A DNA stretch of 64,000 bases from Aureimonas sp. Leaf427 (GTDB lineage: Bacteria > Pseudomonadota > Alphaproteobacteria > Rhizobiales > Rhizobiaceae). The DNA is taken from positions 2,663 to 66,662 of the forward strand of contig NZ_LMQW01000008.1 of the NCBI RefSeq assembly GCF_001425485.1, in the 5' to 3' direction. Position numbers and translations under genes: made by a program. Shown here piece by piece: positions 56,860 through 64,000 of the stretch; position 1 is the stretch's first letter, and every line of letters starts with the position of its first letter. The notes beneath the pieces are model-generated. The model did no database searches. It saw only the letters and a program-made list of their open reading frames with translations, and was not told the origin of the DNA.

Positions 56860-58970
56860 CCGATCAGGGCCTTAATTTCTGGATCTTCAAACGCATCGAG
56901 CGGATTAGCTTCAGGCGGTGGAGGAGGTTGAGAAAGCCATTCTAATCCCTCACGTATGTAGCGCGGAACCGTCCAGTCTTTTTGTCGGATCGCAAAATCC
57001 AGCGCTGTCTCTGCCTTCGGAAGATCTTTTGCGATGTGCCACGCCTCTGTCGCTTCGTCTTCCTCCTTAGGCCAATCAAACCGATCTGGATTAGCAAGGA
57101 CTAAGGCGTCTTCATAACTGCGGGCACAAACGGTCGATCCAACGATTTCGGGAAGCTGGTAGGCCAGCCGTCGAAAACCGTCTTGCTTATCGGCATCATT
57201 TTTAGAGAGCAACTCTTGTGGACTAAAGTCAGGAAGAGGCGGGGCCTTATCGCCCGGCTTAGTGGTCACCTTTGGCTTGAACCAGTCTCTAATAGCAGTA
57301 TTAGAAGTTCTAGTGCCGTCAGAAACCGGACACTTTTCCCAGACTGTTATTTTTTTGCCTTTCTTATTAACCTTTTTTACCTCATGGACCGAATCTATAT
57401 CGGTGATAAAAAGAGTCTTTAGTTCCAAAAAATCTAATAACGGATAGAAAATATGGGCATGGGCACCTCCTGCTTCAACAGTTGTAACATACTGACGAGA
57501 TAGCCGGTTTTTCTCTTCGATGCCTTGGTCGACCATATCGCAAATACGAGGCATCAGTATCCGTTCAGTCGTTCCCTCAACCATAATCGCTTTGTCGGCG
57601 AAGTAGAGATCGCAGTTTGTAAGCGTCATGTACTGGTGCAGAAAATCCTGATCATCATCCGGAATTGCCGACAGGCCTTTTCGAAAATCCTTTACAATGG
57701 TGCGCCGTGCACCACCCGTTGTAGATTGGTCATTTAAGAAGTATCGTACGGATTCAAACGGCGCAGAGTTTGCTACATGTGAGGAATGTGTGCTGATTAC
57801 AAACTGAACCTGCCAGACAGGCTCTTTTGGATAATTTGCTGAAAGCCTTTTCACGGCTTCGCTTAATTGGTTGACAAGGACCTCCTGCATTTGAGGATGC
57901 AGATGAGCTTCCGGTTCCTCGATGAACACTAAATGCGTTGATGGGCGTGTCGCCCGCGCTCGGTATTCCTTGTGATAGCTCTCCAATTGGAGCAGCATGT
58001 ATATTAGATTTCGAGTGCCAAGACCATTGTACCCCTCAGGTAAATGAACGCCGTCTGTGCCAGTATAGACTACTCTAGTATGGTCATGAAGTAGAGCTTC
58101 AACGTTGAGGGAGGTCTCAGGATGCAGAAGGGTGTCGTTTAAACCTGGAAAACCGAGCGCATCCATCGCAGGCAGAAGGCCAGCTAACATGTCATCAAAT
58201 TCTTCCTGAACACTGCGCTCAATAGATTCAACGGAGGCCTTGAGTTTCGCGGCTAAATTCTGATCAGCCTGGGCTGCTGTTGGCGCAGTTGCGGTCTTAA
58301 ATAGCGTCCCCAAGAGTTGCCCGATAGCGTTTGTGTCGCCGTGGCGAACATGATCGAGGGTGCGTTGCGCCCGAACAAGACTGCATTGCAGGAGGGCAAA
58401 AAGTCCCGTTATTTCATCAAAGCGACGCTGGTTAGACTCGTCAGTTGGATCAACCGCAATAACTGATATCTTGTATGCTCTTGATATAGTTTCTTTGAGA
58501 TGCTTATAAAAACTAAGTCGTGGATCTACTCCGGAGTCCGGCGTCGGCGTATCAAGCAAGATCCCAAGACTTGATGCTACTGGGGCATATTCCATTCTCA
58601 CAACAACAGTCGATGAGTTTGTATCAAGGTCAATTATGAAAGGTGAAAGGGGTCCTACGTCGAGCGCCGTTTTGTCGTAGATGAGGCTGAGGGTTAGGAC
58701 GATCTTCGGAAGAACGCCTAAAACGTCGCTAAGCTGGGAATTACTAGACCAAAGCTCTTTTGCTTCGTAAAATCTACCTCGTGACGATGCTGAGAAGTCC
58801 TGCAAGCGAAATGAGGCTGCACGTTCGCAGACAAACCTTTCAAAAACATCAGTTAGAGATGTCTTTCCACTATTGTTGCGTCCTACTATTATGGTCGAGA
58901 CACCTTCGAGCATGATCTCAACATCTTCAAGTAGTCTAAAGCCTTGAACCCTAACCTTCTCGATGCGCAC
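56856..58970 (-). CDS. OLD-family ATPase/TOPRIM endonuclease, GajA-like
   Basis: 704 residues. The N-terminal ABC-type ATPase has Walker A IIVGRNNSGKTSL (about 27-39), signature-like GLGTRNL, Walker B THLVFIEEPEAHLHPQMQ and the H-loop ISTHSSHVAN. The C-terminal TOPRIM domain has AIMVEGTTERIL (about 461) and LFITDIDS (about 519), the Glu and D-x-D that bind metal. GajA nicks DNA when nucleotides are depleted by phage. It is longer than typical GajA (about 580), with an extra C-terminal part after the TOPRIM domain. The A+T-rich DNA differs from the surroundings and suggests horizontal transfer. Confidence 0.83.
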   Translation of the reverse strand: MRIEKVRVQGFRLLEDVEIMLEGVSTIIVGRNNSGKTSLTDVFERFVCERAASFRLQDFSASSRGRFYEAKELWSSNSQLSDVLGVLPKIVLTLSLIYDKTALDVGPLSPFIIDLDTNSSTVVVRMEYAPVASSLGILLDTPTPDSGVDPRLSFYKHLKETISRAYKISVIAVDPTDESNQRRFDEITGLFALLQCSLVRAQRTLDHVRHGDTNAIGQLLGTLFKTATAPTAAQADQNLAAKLKASVESIERSVQEEFDDMLAGLLPAMDALGFPGLNDTLLHPETSLNVEALLHDHTRVVYTGTDGVHLPEGYNGLGTRNLIYMLLQLESYHKEYRARATRPSTHLVFIEEPEAHLHPQMQEVLVNQLSEAVKRLSANYPKEPVWQVQFVISTHSSHVANSAPFESVRYFLNDQSTTGGARRTIVKDFRKGLSAIPDDDQDFLHQYMTLTNCDLYFADKAIMVEGTTERILMPRICDMVDQGIEEKNRLSRQYVTTVEAGGAHAHIFYPLLDFLELKTLFITDIDSVHEVKKVNKKGKKITVWEKCPVSDGTRTSNTAIRDWFKPKVTTKPGDKAPPLPDFSPQELLSKNDADKQDGFRRLAYQLPEIVGSTVCARSYEDALVLANPDRFDWPKEEDEATEAWHIAKDLPKAETALDFAIRQKDWTVPRYIREGLEWLSQPPPPPEANPLDAFEDPEIKALIG

Positions 58971-59087
58971 ATTTTCACCTTACCAAAAATGCAACTATAG
59001 GTGCAGCCGCTTAGCCATGCAATGCGGTAATCATAGATCCTAAGTGCTATTTACAAACGATACCTTCGCTTCCACCTAGGCGCAACT

Positions 59088-59111
59088 TCCGGAAAACGAC
59101 CGTTTTCCGGA
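59088..59111. promoter_or_regulatory. 24-bp palindrome upstream of resolvase 2
   Basis: TCCGGAAAACG-AC-CGTTTTCCGGA is perfect with a 2-bp centre. Further TCCGG and GGAAAAC elements follow in the next 100 bp (TTGTCCGGAAAC, GCGGAAAAC, TATCCGGACA), which fits a res site with several recombinase subsites. The right half matches the motif at 19235-19256. Confidence 0.55.
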
Positions 59112-59218
59112 CATTGCTTTTTGAGGGCCCCGAATGCCGTTTAAAAGGTGTGCATTTGTCCGGAAACTATGTGCGGAAAACTATTGTCAGGTAAACGGTC
59201 ACGTGCGACTATCCGGAC

Positions 59219-59797
59219 ATGCTTATCGGCTATGCCCGTGTTTCGACCGAAGATCAGAACCTCGACCTGCAACGGGACGCGCTGACGCGCGCCGGCTGCA
59301 GCAGGATCTTCGAGGAAAAGGAATCTGGCCGCGCCGGCACGAAACGTCCGGCCTTTGATGCCGCCCTGTCGTTCCTGCGGCCCGATGATCAGCTGGTGGT
59401 GTGGAAGGTCGACCGGCTGGGCCGGTCTCTCCGCGAGATGATCGAGACCGCCCACAGCCTCGCCGCACAGGACATCAAGGTCCAGTCGCTTACTGAGGCG
59501 ATCGACACGGAGACCGCCACCGGCCGCATGATGTTCCACCTGCTCGGTACGCTGGCCGAATACTTCCTCGACATGAACCGCGAACGCACGATGGCGGGGC
59601 TTAAGGCCGCACTGGCGCGTGGCCGCAAAGGTGGACGCCCTGCCAAGCTCAGCGAGGCCGACGTTGCCGCCGGGCGCGCGATGTTGAAGGATGGCACCAT
59701 TCCCGTGGCGGATATCGCCAAGCGTCTCGGGGTCAGTCGGACGGTGTTCTACACCTATTTTCCAGGTGGCCGACAGGCGAACACCGAGGTCCGCTGA
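59219..59797 (+). CDS. Serine recombinase (resolvase/invertase family), copy with HNH partner
   Basis: 192 residues, starting LIGYARVSTEDQ with Ser9 as nucleophile. KVDRLGRS and MNRERTMAGLKAALARGRKGGR are the conserved arm and linker regions, and PVADIAKRLGVSRTVFYTYF is the HTH. It closely resembles the resolvase at 19348. The HNH gene overlaps its stop by one base (TGATG), so the two are probably translated together. Confidence 0.92.
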   Translation: MLIGYARVSTEDQNLDLQRDALTRAGCSRIFEEKESGRAGTKRPAFDAALSFLRPDDQLVVWKVDRLGRSLREMIETAHSLAAQDIKVQSLTEAIDTETATGRMMFHLLGTLAEYFLDMNRERTMAGLKAALARGRKGGRPAKLSEADVAAGRAMLKDGTIPVADIAKRLGVSRTVFYTYFPGGRQANTEVR

Positions 59798-60222
59798 TGC
59801 CCATCCGCCGCCACCGCCGCTTTTACTATCCGATCGACTGGCGTGAGCTGTCGCAGCAGATCCGCTTCGTTCGCGCCAAAGGTCGTTGTGAGGGCTGTCT
59901 GCGCCCGCACGGACAAACCGTGGTGCATCTTGGCGATGGTCGCTGGTGGGATGCAGAGGCGTTAGCCTGGCGCAACGGAAAAGGTCGCGTATTGCAGGCG
60001 TTAGCCCCTCTCACCTGCGAGACCGTGGTGCAGCGGACCAAGGTCGCCCTGGCAACCGCGCATCTCGACCATGACCCCGGAAACAACCACCCGGCCAACC
60101 TCAAGGCCTTCTGCCAGCGATGCCACATGCTCCACGACAAGCCCGAGCATCTGCGCCAGCGCGATCTCACGTACAAGAAGCGACGGGCGTTAGGTGACCT
60201 GTTTTCCGGGCGCTATGACTAG
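59797..60222 (+). CDS. HNH-type zinc-binding protein (copy 2)
   Basis: 141 residues. It is a full-length relative of the protein at 19990: FYYPIDWRELS, CEGCLRPHG, DGRWWD, AHLDHDPGNN, FCQRCHMLHD and RRALGDLFSGRY all line up. The C-x2-C, H-x-D/N-H and C-x2-C-H residues are kept in both. The start overlaps the resolvase stop. The function is unknown; a nuclease or a resolvase partner is possible. Confidence 0.78.
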   Translation: MPIRRHRRFYYPIDWRELSQQIRFVRAKGRCEGCLRPHGQTVVHLGDGRWWDAEALAWRNGKGRVLQALAPLTCETVVQRTKVALATAHLDHDPGNNHPANLKAFCQRCHMLHDKPEHLRQRDLTYKKRRALGDLFSGRYD

Positions 60223-60233
60223 CTTTTAGATAA

Positions 60234-60539
60234 TCAAATTATGCCAAATGTACCGGCAACCAAGAAAGACGAGACGACAATCAAGAGAACCATAAAGCCT
60301 CCAAGCCAACGGCGGGCCTTCTGTGTTTTCCATTCGCCAAAGAAGTCGAGCATATCGCTGAATAATTTAAATGCACTAAGATATCCGACAAAAAGACCAA
60401 AAAGGGCAAGGCCTACGCTGCTATTTGGACTGTCCTTTACCTCGGAAGCAAGAACATAGAACCCTAAGGCTATACCTAATAATGTTGCAGCATTAGAAAT
60501 GAAAGTGACCCATCGATCGGGTATCTCTTTATCCTTCAT
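60234..60539 (-). CDS. Small membrane protein
   Basis: 101 residues with two or three hydrophobic helices (ISNAATLLGIALGFYVLAS, SVGLALFGLFVGYLSAF, WLGGFMVLLIVVSSFLVAGTF). The DNA is A+T-rich compared with its neighbours. I do not recognise a family. It is convergent with the HNH gene. Confidence 0.65.
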   Translation of the reverse strand: MKDKEIPDRWVTFISNAATLLGIALGFYVLASEVKDSPNSSVGLALFGLFVGYLSAFKLFSDMLDFFGEWKTQKARRWLGGFMVLLIVVSSFLVAGTFGII

Positions 60540-60651
60540 ACTTTCCCCAATCGTGACATGTTCCGCTTCCGTTTCCGTTTTTTAATACTACAGCCTATAG
60601 GCGATAAAAACGTCTTAAGAGCCTGCAGTGCTGTCAGGAAAGATTTGCCAT

Positions 60652-60682
60652 TTATGTCATAATATGCTATATAGCGACATAA
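60652..60682 (+). promoter_or_regulatory. ParD operator/promoter region
   Basis: TTATGTC (60652-60658) and GACATAA (60676-60682) form an inverted repeat around an AT-rich centre (ATAATATGCTATATAGC) that can hold the -10 element. The right arm runs into the AAGGAG ribosome-binding site before the ATG at 60693. This fits autoregulation by an RHH antitoxin. Confidence 0.6.
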
Positions 60683-60692
60683 GGAGACGCTA

Positions 60693-60944
60693 ATGCCTAA
60701 TGTGACGGTCGGCAAACATTACGAGACCATGGTTCAGGCCATGGTCGAAAGCGGTCGCTACGCGAGCGTCAGCGAGGTTCATCGCGAAGGCTTGCGGCTG
60801 ATCGAAGAGCGGGAGCAGACGCGCTTGGCGAGGCTCGAGGCGTTGCGTCAGCTCATCCATGAGGGCGACGAAAGCGGCGAAGACGAGCCTTTGGACATGG
60901 CCAGCATCAAGGCTGAAGGCCTCCGCCTTCGCGCAGGCCGCTAG
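60693..60944 (+). CDS. parD: ParD-family antitoxin
   Basis: 83 residues. The N-terminus MPNVTVGKHYETMVQAMVES with GRYASVSEVHREGLRLIEE is the standard ParD RHH domain. The acidic C-terminal region (HEGDESGEDEP) contacts the toxin. AAGGAG lies 6 nt before the ATG. The toxin gene follows 9 nt after the stop. Confidence 0.92.
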   Translation: MPNVTVGKHYETMVQAMVESGRYASVSEVHREGLRLIEEREQTRLARLEALRQLIHEGDESGEDEPLDMASIKAEGLRLRAGR

Positions 60945-60953
60945 TTACGCGCC

Positions 60954-61250
60954 TTGACCTACCGCGTTACCCGACGACCCCGTGCCCGCAAGGATTTGGT
61001 GGCTTTGTGGTCATTGATCGCGGCCGATAATGAAACGGCGGCTGATGGCGTGCTCGATCGTATTGAGGGCATTCTGCGGATGCTCGGGGAACATCCTGAG
61101 GCAGGCCGCAACCGGGACGAGGTGAGCGCAGGACTACGCAGCTTCCCCGTTGGTAATAGCGTTCTGTTTTACCGCCTCCAAAGCGATAGGCTTATCCTTG
61201 TTCGCGTCCTGAGCTACGGCCAAGACATTGAAGGAGCGGCCTTCCAATAA
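60954..61250 (+). CDS. parE: ParE-family toxin
   Basis: 98 residues from a TTG start. TYRVTRRPRARKDLVALWS, DRIEGILRMLGEHPEAGRNRDEV, LRSFPVGNSVLFYRL and LILVRVLSYGQDI follow the ParE/RelE fold through the conserved LR-FP-G..-FYR segment. ParE toxins usually poison DNA gyrase. With the antitoxin just upstream it forms a complete addiction module that would help retain the replicon. Confidence 0.92.
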   Translation: MTYRVTRRPRARKDLVALWSLIAADNETAADGVLDRIEGILRMLGEHPEAGRNRDEVSAGLRSFPVGNSVLFYRLQSDRLILVRVLSYGQDIEGAAFQ

Positions 61251-61374
61251 AAGGTTGGGCCTCGGGGAACCAAAGCCAGTTTGACGCATTTTGTGAAGCT
61301 TTCGGGCAAACAGGTTTGTCGCGCCGCACCTCGAGAAGGCGGCCAAGTCTGACGGGAAAGGAGAGTGACATGCA

Positions 61375-61443
61375 CTGGTAGGTCTTATTTATCTGATTTT
61401 AGCAGCTTGCTACATAGCGCTTGCAGCGCATTATTTCCTTTAA
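61375..61443 (+). other. Possible 22-residue hydrophobic micropeptide or leader
   Basis: After AAAGGAG (about 61356-61362) an ATG gives only MHW and a stop, but the frame starting at CTG 61375 reads LVGLIYLILAACYIALAA and ends in HYFL at TAA, a single membrane helix. The start codon is nonstandard or the region may carry a one-base error. A good terminator follows at 61472. Confidence 0.25.
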
Positions 61444-61471
61444 GCTGAAATAGCTTTTCAATAGTCCAGCG

Positions 61472-61502
61472 AGGCCCGTGGAGACGTCCAAGGGCCTTTT
61501 TT
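61472..61502 (+). terminator. Rho-independent terminator
   Basis: AGGCCCGTGGA pairs with TCCAAGGGCCT (one mismatch) around GACG and is followed by TTTTT. It suggests a transcript ending here on the plus strand, either from parDE or from the short region at 61350-61470. Confidence 0.75.
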
Positions 61503-61536
61503 ATGCGAGCGTCGTCCTAATTCCAGTTTTTCAGAC

Positions 61537-61917
61537 TTACTTATCCGACCTTACCACTTGAGAGGTATTTAAGATTTGCATCGACTGAAGCGCTCGTTGA
61601 AGTTCTTGCGACGGAAAGGAGCTGTAGATTTCCGGAATGTTCGGAATGACGGGTAGTCTTATAGACTGAAGCGCCGCATGCGCTAAACGGCTCCCCTCCG
61701 TTGCTTGAGACAGGGCCTTCTGGGCAGGTCCCATCAAGTCCGCGATCCTTCTGGTGTTCTCATATAATGGCCGAAAAGCAGTAGCAGCACGTTGCATCGA
61801 TTCCTGAAACGGGCGCATAGCTTCACTGATACGTCGGCCACTCTCTGCGATGCCCGCAGCAATCTTCCGTAGGTTCTCGGCTTCAGCTTGCCGACGCTCC
61901 TCTTGGGCAATGCGCAT
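61537..61917 (-). CDS. Hypothetical protein, helical
   Basis: 126 residues, rich in Ala, Arg and Glu, with long amphipathic helices that may form a coiled coil (EERRQAEAENLRKIAAGIAESGRR). Its ATG comes directly after the stop of the gene at 61918-62106 (TGAATG), so the two are one operon. I do not recognise a family. Confidence 0.5.
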   Translation of the reverse strand: MRIAQEERRQAEAENLRKIAAGIAESGRRISEAMRPFQESMQRAATAFRPLYENTRRIADLMGPAQKALSQATEGSRLAHAALQSIRLPVIPNIPEIYSSFPSQELQRALQSMQILNTSQVVRSDK

Positions 61918-62106
61918 TCAGTACGCACGCGTTTTTCCGAACTTGCGCTGCAATCTACGCCGGGAAGCTTCCTCAGAGTGATGATCCATGGGCACTCGCG
62001 CCATAGCTTGACGGCAGATGGCCGCAAACGGCGCGTTTGGCTTGTGAAGCATGACGCGGGCAATTTCGTACAATAGCTTATCGTCGTTGATTTTTTGGGG
62101 TGCCAT
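61918..62106 (-). CDS. Small hypothetical protein
   Basis: 62 residues from the ATG at 62106 (AAGGA 8 nt upstream); an upstream start at 62151 is possible. It is basic and helical (DDKLLYEIARVMLHKPNAPF; RRRLQRKFGKT), which could bind nucleic acid, but no motif is decisive. It is coupled to the helical protein downstream. Confidence 0.45.
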   Translation of the reverse strand: MAPQKINDDKLLYEIARVMLHKPNAPFAAICRQAMARVPMDHHSEEASRRRLQRKFGKTRAY

Positions 62107-62248
62107 TCGTGCAATCCTTTCATTCGTGACTGCCTCGAAATTTAAACCCAAATTGTCAGGCAGCCGAGGGATTTATCAAAAACCGCTTCGGACATATCGC
62201 TGAAGACTTCGGACACATCGATAGATGATCATCTACGATGACATGTTA

Positions 62249-62575
62249 TCAGACAGCAATAGCCTCCAGCGCCCTGTAAATGCTAAAAACTATGGGTTTC
62301 CCTGACTCATTTACCACAGCAAACGCCTTTGTCATCGCATAAGATCCTGCTGAGCGTTTTTCATTATCCATAGCTGTTGTAACATCGACAGCTTTCTCAG
62401 ATGGCCAGTTTGTAGCGACGCAATAGCGATGATATATATCTACAAGATCAGACTTGTCTGGTTCGGATACTAATCCTCCTACAGGTATCGCCTCGCGCAG
62501 GTCGTTGTAATAAGTCTTGGCAGACGTAAGTGTTTTGAACATAGTTCCGCTTTGAACGGTTACGCGCTTTGCCAT
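62249..62575 (-). CDS. DUF3223-like small protein
   Basis: 108 residues from the ATG at 62575. TMFKTLTSAKTYYNDLRE, GLVSEPDKSDLVDIYHRY and a C-terminal KAFAVVNESGKPIVFSIYRAL fit the outline of DUF3223 proteins, which are found in phages and plant organelle proteins, and whose role is not established. The DNA is A+T-rich. The match is by general pattern only. Confidence 0.5.
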   Translation of the reverse strand: MAKRVTVQSGTMFKTLTSAKTYYNDLREAIPVGGLVSEPDKSDLVDIYHRYCVATNWPSEKAVDVTTAMDNEKRSAGSYAMTKAFAVVNESGKPIVFSIYRALEAIAV

Positions 62576-62627
62576 CAATAATACCCTACATTATTTAAAA
62601 AAGACGATACACGACAATTGTCGTGGG

Positions 62628-62983
62628 TCAAACTCTTAGCAACTCTGTCCAATTCGTCGTGAAGCGGGCCGAGAGGTGATCGCTGCGCAACGCCCAGGCG
62701 CGTCGGGTTCCGGTCGCGGCAAAGGCCACCTTTCCGCGGCCGTAGCGCTGGTTCAGCTTATCCATGAGCCGCATCAGCTCGACCCGGCCAGGGTCGTCTG
62801 GCTGATGGAACAGGGTGGATTGCACGGCGGAGGCTGGATGCAGGTCGAGGCAGATCACGCCGGCTTTTTTGTAGCTGAACCCCGGCTTGTAGACGCAAGC
62901 GAGGCCGTGCATCGCCGCGCGGATGAGGCGCGACGTGTCGGACGTCGCCACCGGCAGGCGGACGGTGTGAGAGCCGTAGTATT
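62628..62983 (-). pseudogene. umuC: 3' fragment of umuC (DNA polymerase V catalytic subunit), cut by Tn3-type repeat
   Basis: About 118 codons remain. VRLPVATSDTSRLIRAAMHGL, YKPGFSYKKAGVICLDLHPA, LMRLMDKLNQRYGRGKVAFAA and LSARFTTNWTELLRV match the C-terminal little-finger and tail region of UmuC proteins. The frame runs into the 38-bp repeat beginning at 62984, which supplies the apparent first residues. The polymerase core must lie beyond the element or be lost. Confidence 0.8.
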
Positions 62984-63021
62984 GGGGGCAGCACATAAGA
63001 CGGACCCAGAACTACGCTAAG
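62984..63021 (+). repeat. Tn3-type 38-bp terminal inverted repeat (copy 3)
   Basis: GGGGGCAGCACATAAGACGG followed by ACCCAGAACTACGCTAAG. It differs from copy 2 at a few positions. The element should extend to the right; its sub-terminal 100 bp (63022-63125) match the remnant at 53565-53706 in reverse orientation. Confidence 0.85.
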
Positions 63022-63253
63022 GCGTCGGAAAACCCGTCCTCGTTGGTTTCCGTGGAACGGGGTCAATCCGACAGGGTTTGTGGAAACAGGTGTTTCCCGG
63101 CAAGTAGGTTTCGACCCTTCCACGCCGTTCATGAGCGGAAACAGTATCGTCTGAAGCGGTCGTTAACGGATCGCCACTTCCGACCATGGGTCAGCGTCTC
63201 GTGAACCATTGGGGGATAGGATCGCATGAGGGTTGTGGAGGGAGGCGTCGTCA

Positions 63254-63580
63254 TTGAATCGTTTCGACCGCGACCGCCTGATCGAACGCGCCAAACTTGC
63301 GATTGCGGCTATCGTCGTCGGAGGCGGAACGCTCTTCGCTGTTTCCGAACTCTACGGAGCTTGGAGTTACGGGACCATCCGAGCACGTCGGCATGGGATC
63401 GTGTCCATTGACAGAGACCCCGAAGCATTTTGGTTCGCGGTTGGTGTCGATGCCTTCTTTCTAGCCATAGTTCTAATCGGCGCTGTTTTCATGGGCTGGG
63501 CACGAAGCGGAGAGAGACCACCGAAAGCTGGAAGGCCCCCGATGCGGGACCAAACCAAAGCGGGCAAATTCGACCCCTGA
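63254..63580 (+). CDS. Small membrane protein
   Basis: 108 residues from TTG 63254, which has GGAGGGAGG about 8 nt upstream; GTG at 63233 would not have such a site. Two hydrophobic helices (LAIAAIVVGGGTLFAVSELYG; FWFAVGVDAFFLAIVLIGAVF) are followed by a Pro/Lys-rich tail. I do not recognise a family. It lies inside the probable transposon that starts at 62984, so it may be cargo. Confidence 0.55.
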   Translation: MNRFDRDRLIERAKLAIAAIVVGGGTLFAVSELYGAWSYGTIRARRHGIVSIDRDPEAFWFAVGVDAFFLAIVLIGAVFMGWARSGERPPKAGRPPMRDQTKAGKFDP

Positions 63581-63716
63581 AAGGCCCATTCTCGGCCCGA
63601 ACGCCTGCGGGAAATGTCGGCTATCGTAAGCATCTACCTGCAAGCGGACCGATCGCAATCCACCCTTTACGGCTGTTCTCCATCTAGGCGACGGACCATC
63701 AAATCGGACACTGCGG

Positions 63717-63995
63717 CTAGTTTAGTCCTTTGGTAGCCGCAACAATCAGAAATGCACCGGAAAACGATAATAGCGCGGCAATAGCAGAACCGAACATGAC
63801 AGCCCTGATTTTTCGATATCGAGCTTCGTGGTACAACGCCATGCCACGCCGTTGCTGAACCGCTTTTCTCTGCCAGTACGGTAGATGACGCTCTTCAGGC
63901 AGAGTCACGATCCCGCGCGTGACGACAATCCCTGTGATAATCGTCCCGAGCATAGTCACGAAAGCGACTAGGAAGGCCCCTGAGAGTATCCACAT
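63717..63995 (-). CDS. Small membrane protein
   Basis: 92 residues. Two hydrophobic helices (LSGAFLVAFVTMLGTIITGIVV; AVMFGSAIAALLSFSGAFLIVA) flank a basic cytoplasmic-looking loop (ERHLPYWQRKAVQQRRGM). It is complete at the window edge by its ATG, but a longer start outside cannot be excluded. The family is not recognised. Confidence 0.6.
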   Translation of the reverse strand: MWILSGAFLVAFVTMLGTIITGIVVTRGIVTLPEERHLPYWQRKAVQQRRGMALYHEARYRKIRAVMFGSAIAALLSFSGAFLIVAATKGLN

Positions 63996-64000
63996 TACTC

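Overview
The window looks like part of a large accessory replicon, probably a mobilisable plasmid, of a GC-rich alphaproteobacterium of the Rhizobiales type. The basis is a Ti-type TraA relaxase divergent from a TraG/VirD4 coupling protein across a recognisable oriT, a DUF6118-type gene, many AraC regulators and a sugar ABC importer with a GH4 glycosidase. The genus cannot be fixed from the sequence. I found no replication or partition genes, no mating-pair (trb/virB) genes, no rRNA, no tRNA and no CRISPR array.

Layout. 0-19.1 kb: a type I secretion locus. Two giant paralogous proteins, each with about 25 tandem 56-residue repeats carrying DxDGDG-type loops, flank an HlyB-type exporter and an HlyD-type adaptor. 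The second giant has a glycine-zipper N-terminus, a coiled coil and C-terminal RTX repeats, and it overlaps a small AT-rich four-helix membrane gene that could be its immunity protein. The first giant is frameshifted near its 5' end. 19.3-22.2 kb: serine resolvase, HNH protein, HU, an unknown gene and an AraC regulator. 22.3-28.5 kb: a dienelactone hydrolase, then a membrane-anchored AraC regulator with an adaptor/ATPase/two-permease ABC exporter. 28.6-29.3 kb: a lone resolvase. 29.6-36.5 kb: a GH4 glycosidase and its ABC importer, divergent from an AraC regulator.

36.7-45.6 kb: small genes, a MazF-like toxin-antitoxin pair translationally coupled to a DUF6118 gene, traA, oriT, a TraC/TraD-like gene and traG. 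45.7-48.3 kb: a 2-oxoglutarate/Fe(II) oxygenase, an AraC regulator and a LysE exporter, plausibly for making and exporting a modified amino acid. 48.7-53.7 kb: IS and transposon debris, including an ISL3-like fragment, a probable integrase-like gene cut by tandem Tn3-type 38-bp inverted repeats, and a second membrane-AraC plus lipase-like cassette that appears to be bounded by those repeats without a transposase. 53.8-54.5 kb: a gene-free, GC-rich stretch with strong palindromes. 54.6-59.0 kb: a defence region with a PD-(D/E)XK-like protein and a Gabija-like pair (OLD-type ATPase/TOPRIM plus UvrD-like helicase). 59.1-61.3 kb: a second resolvase plus HNH module and a ParDE pair. 61.5-64 kb: small AT-richer genes, a 3' umuC fragment cut by another Tn3-type repeat, and two small membrane proteins.

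Themes: repeated duplication of modules inside one window (two giants, two resolvase-HNH pairs, two membrane-AraC cassettes with a shared candidate operator, several copies of one transposon end), and addition of AT-rich cargo such as the putative immunity gene, the Gabija-like pair and the genes at 61.5-62.6 kb. The most attractive candidate for an undescribed system is the type I secretion toxin/immunity locus; the module of resolvase plus HNH protein is second.
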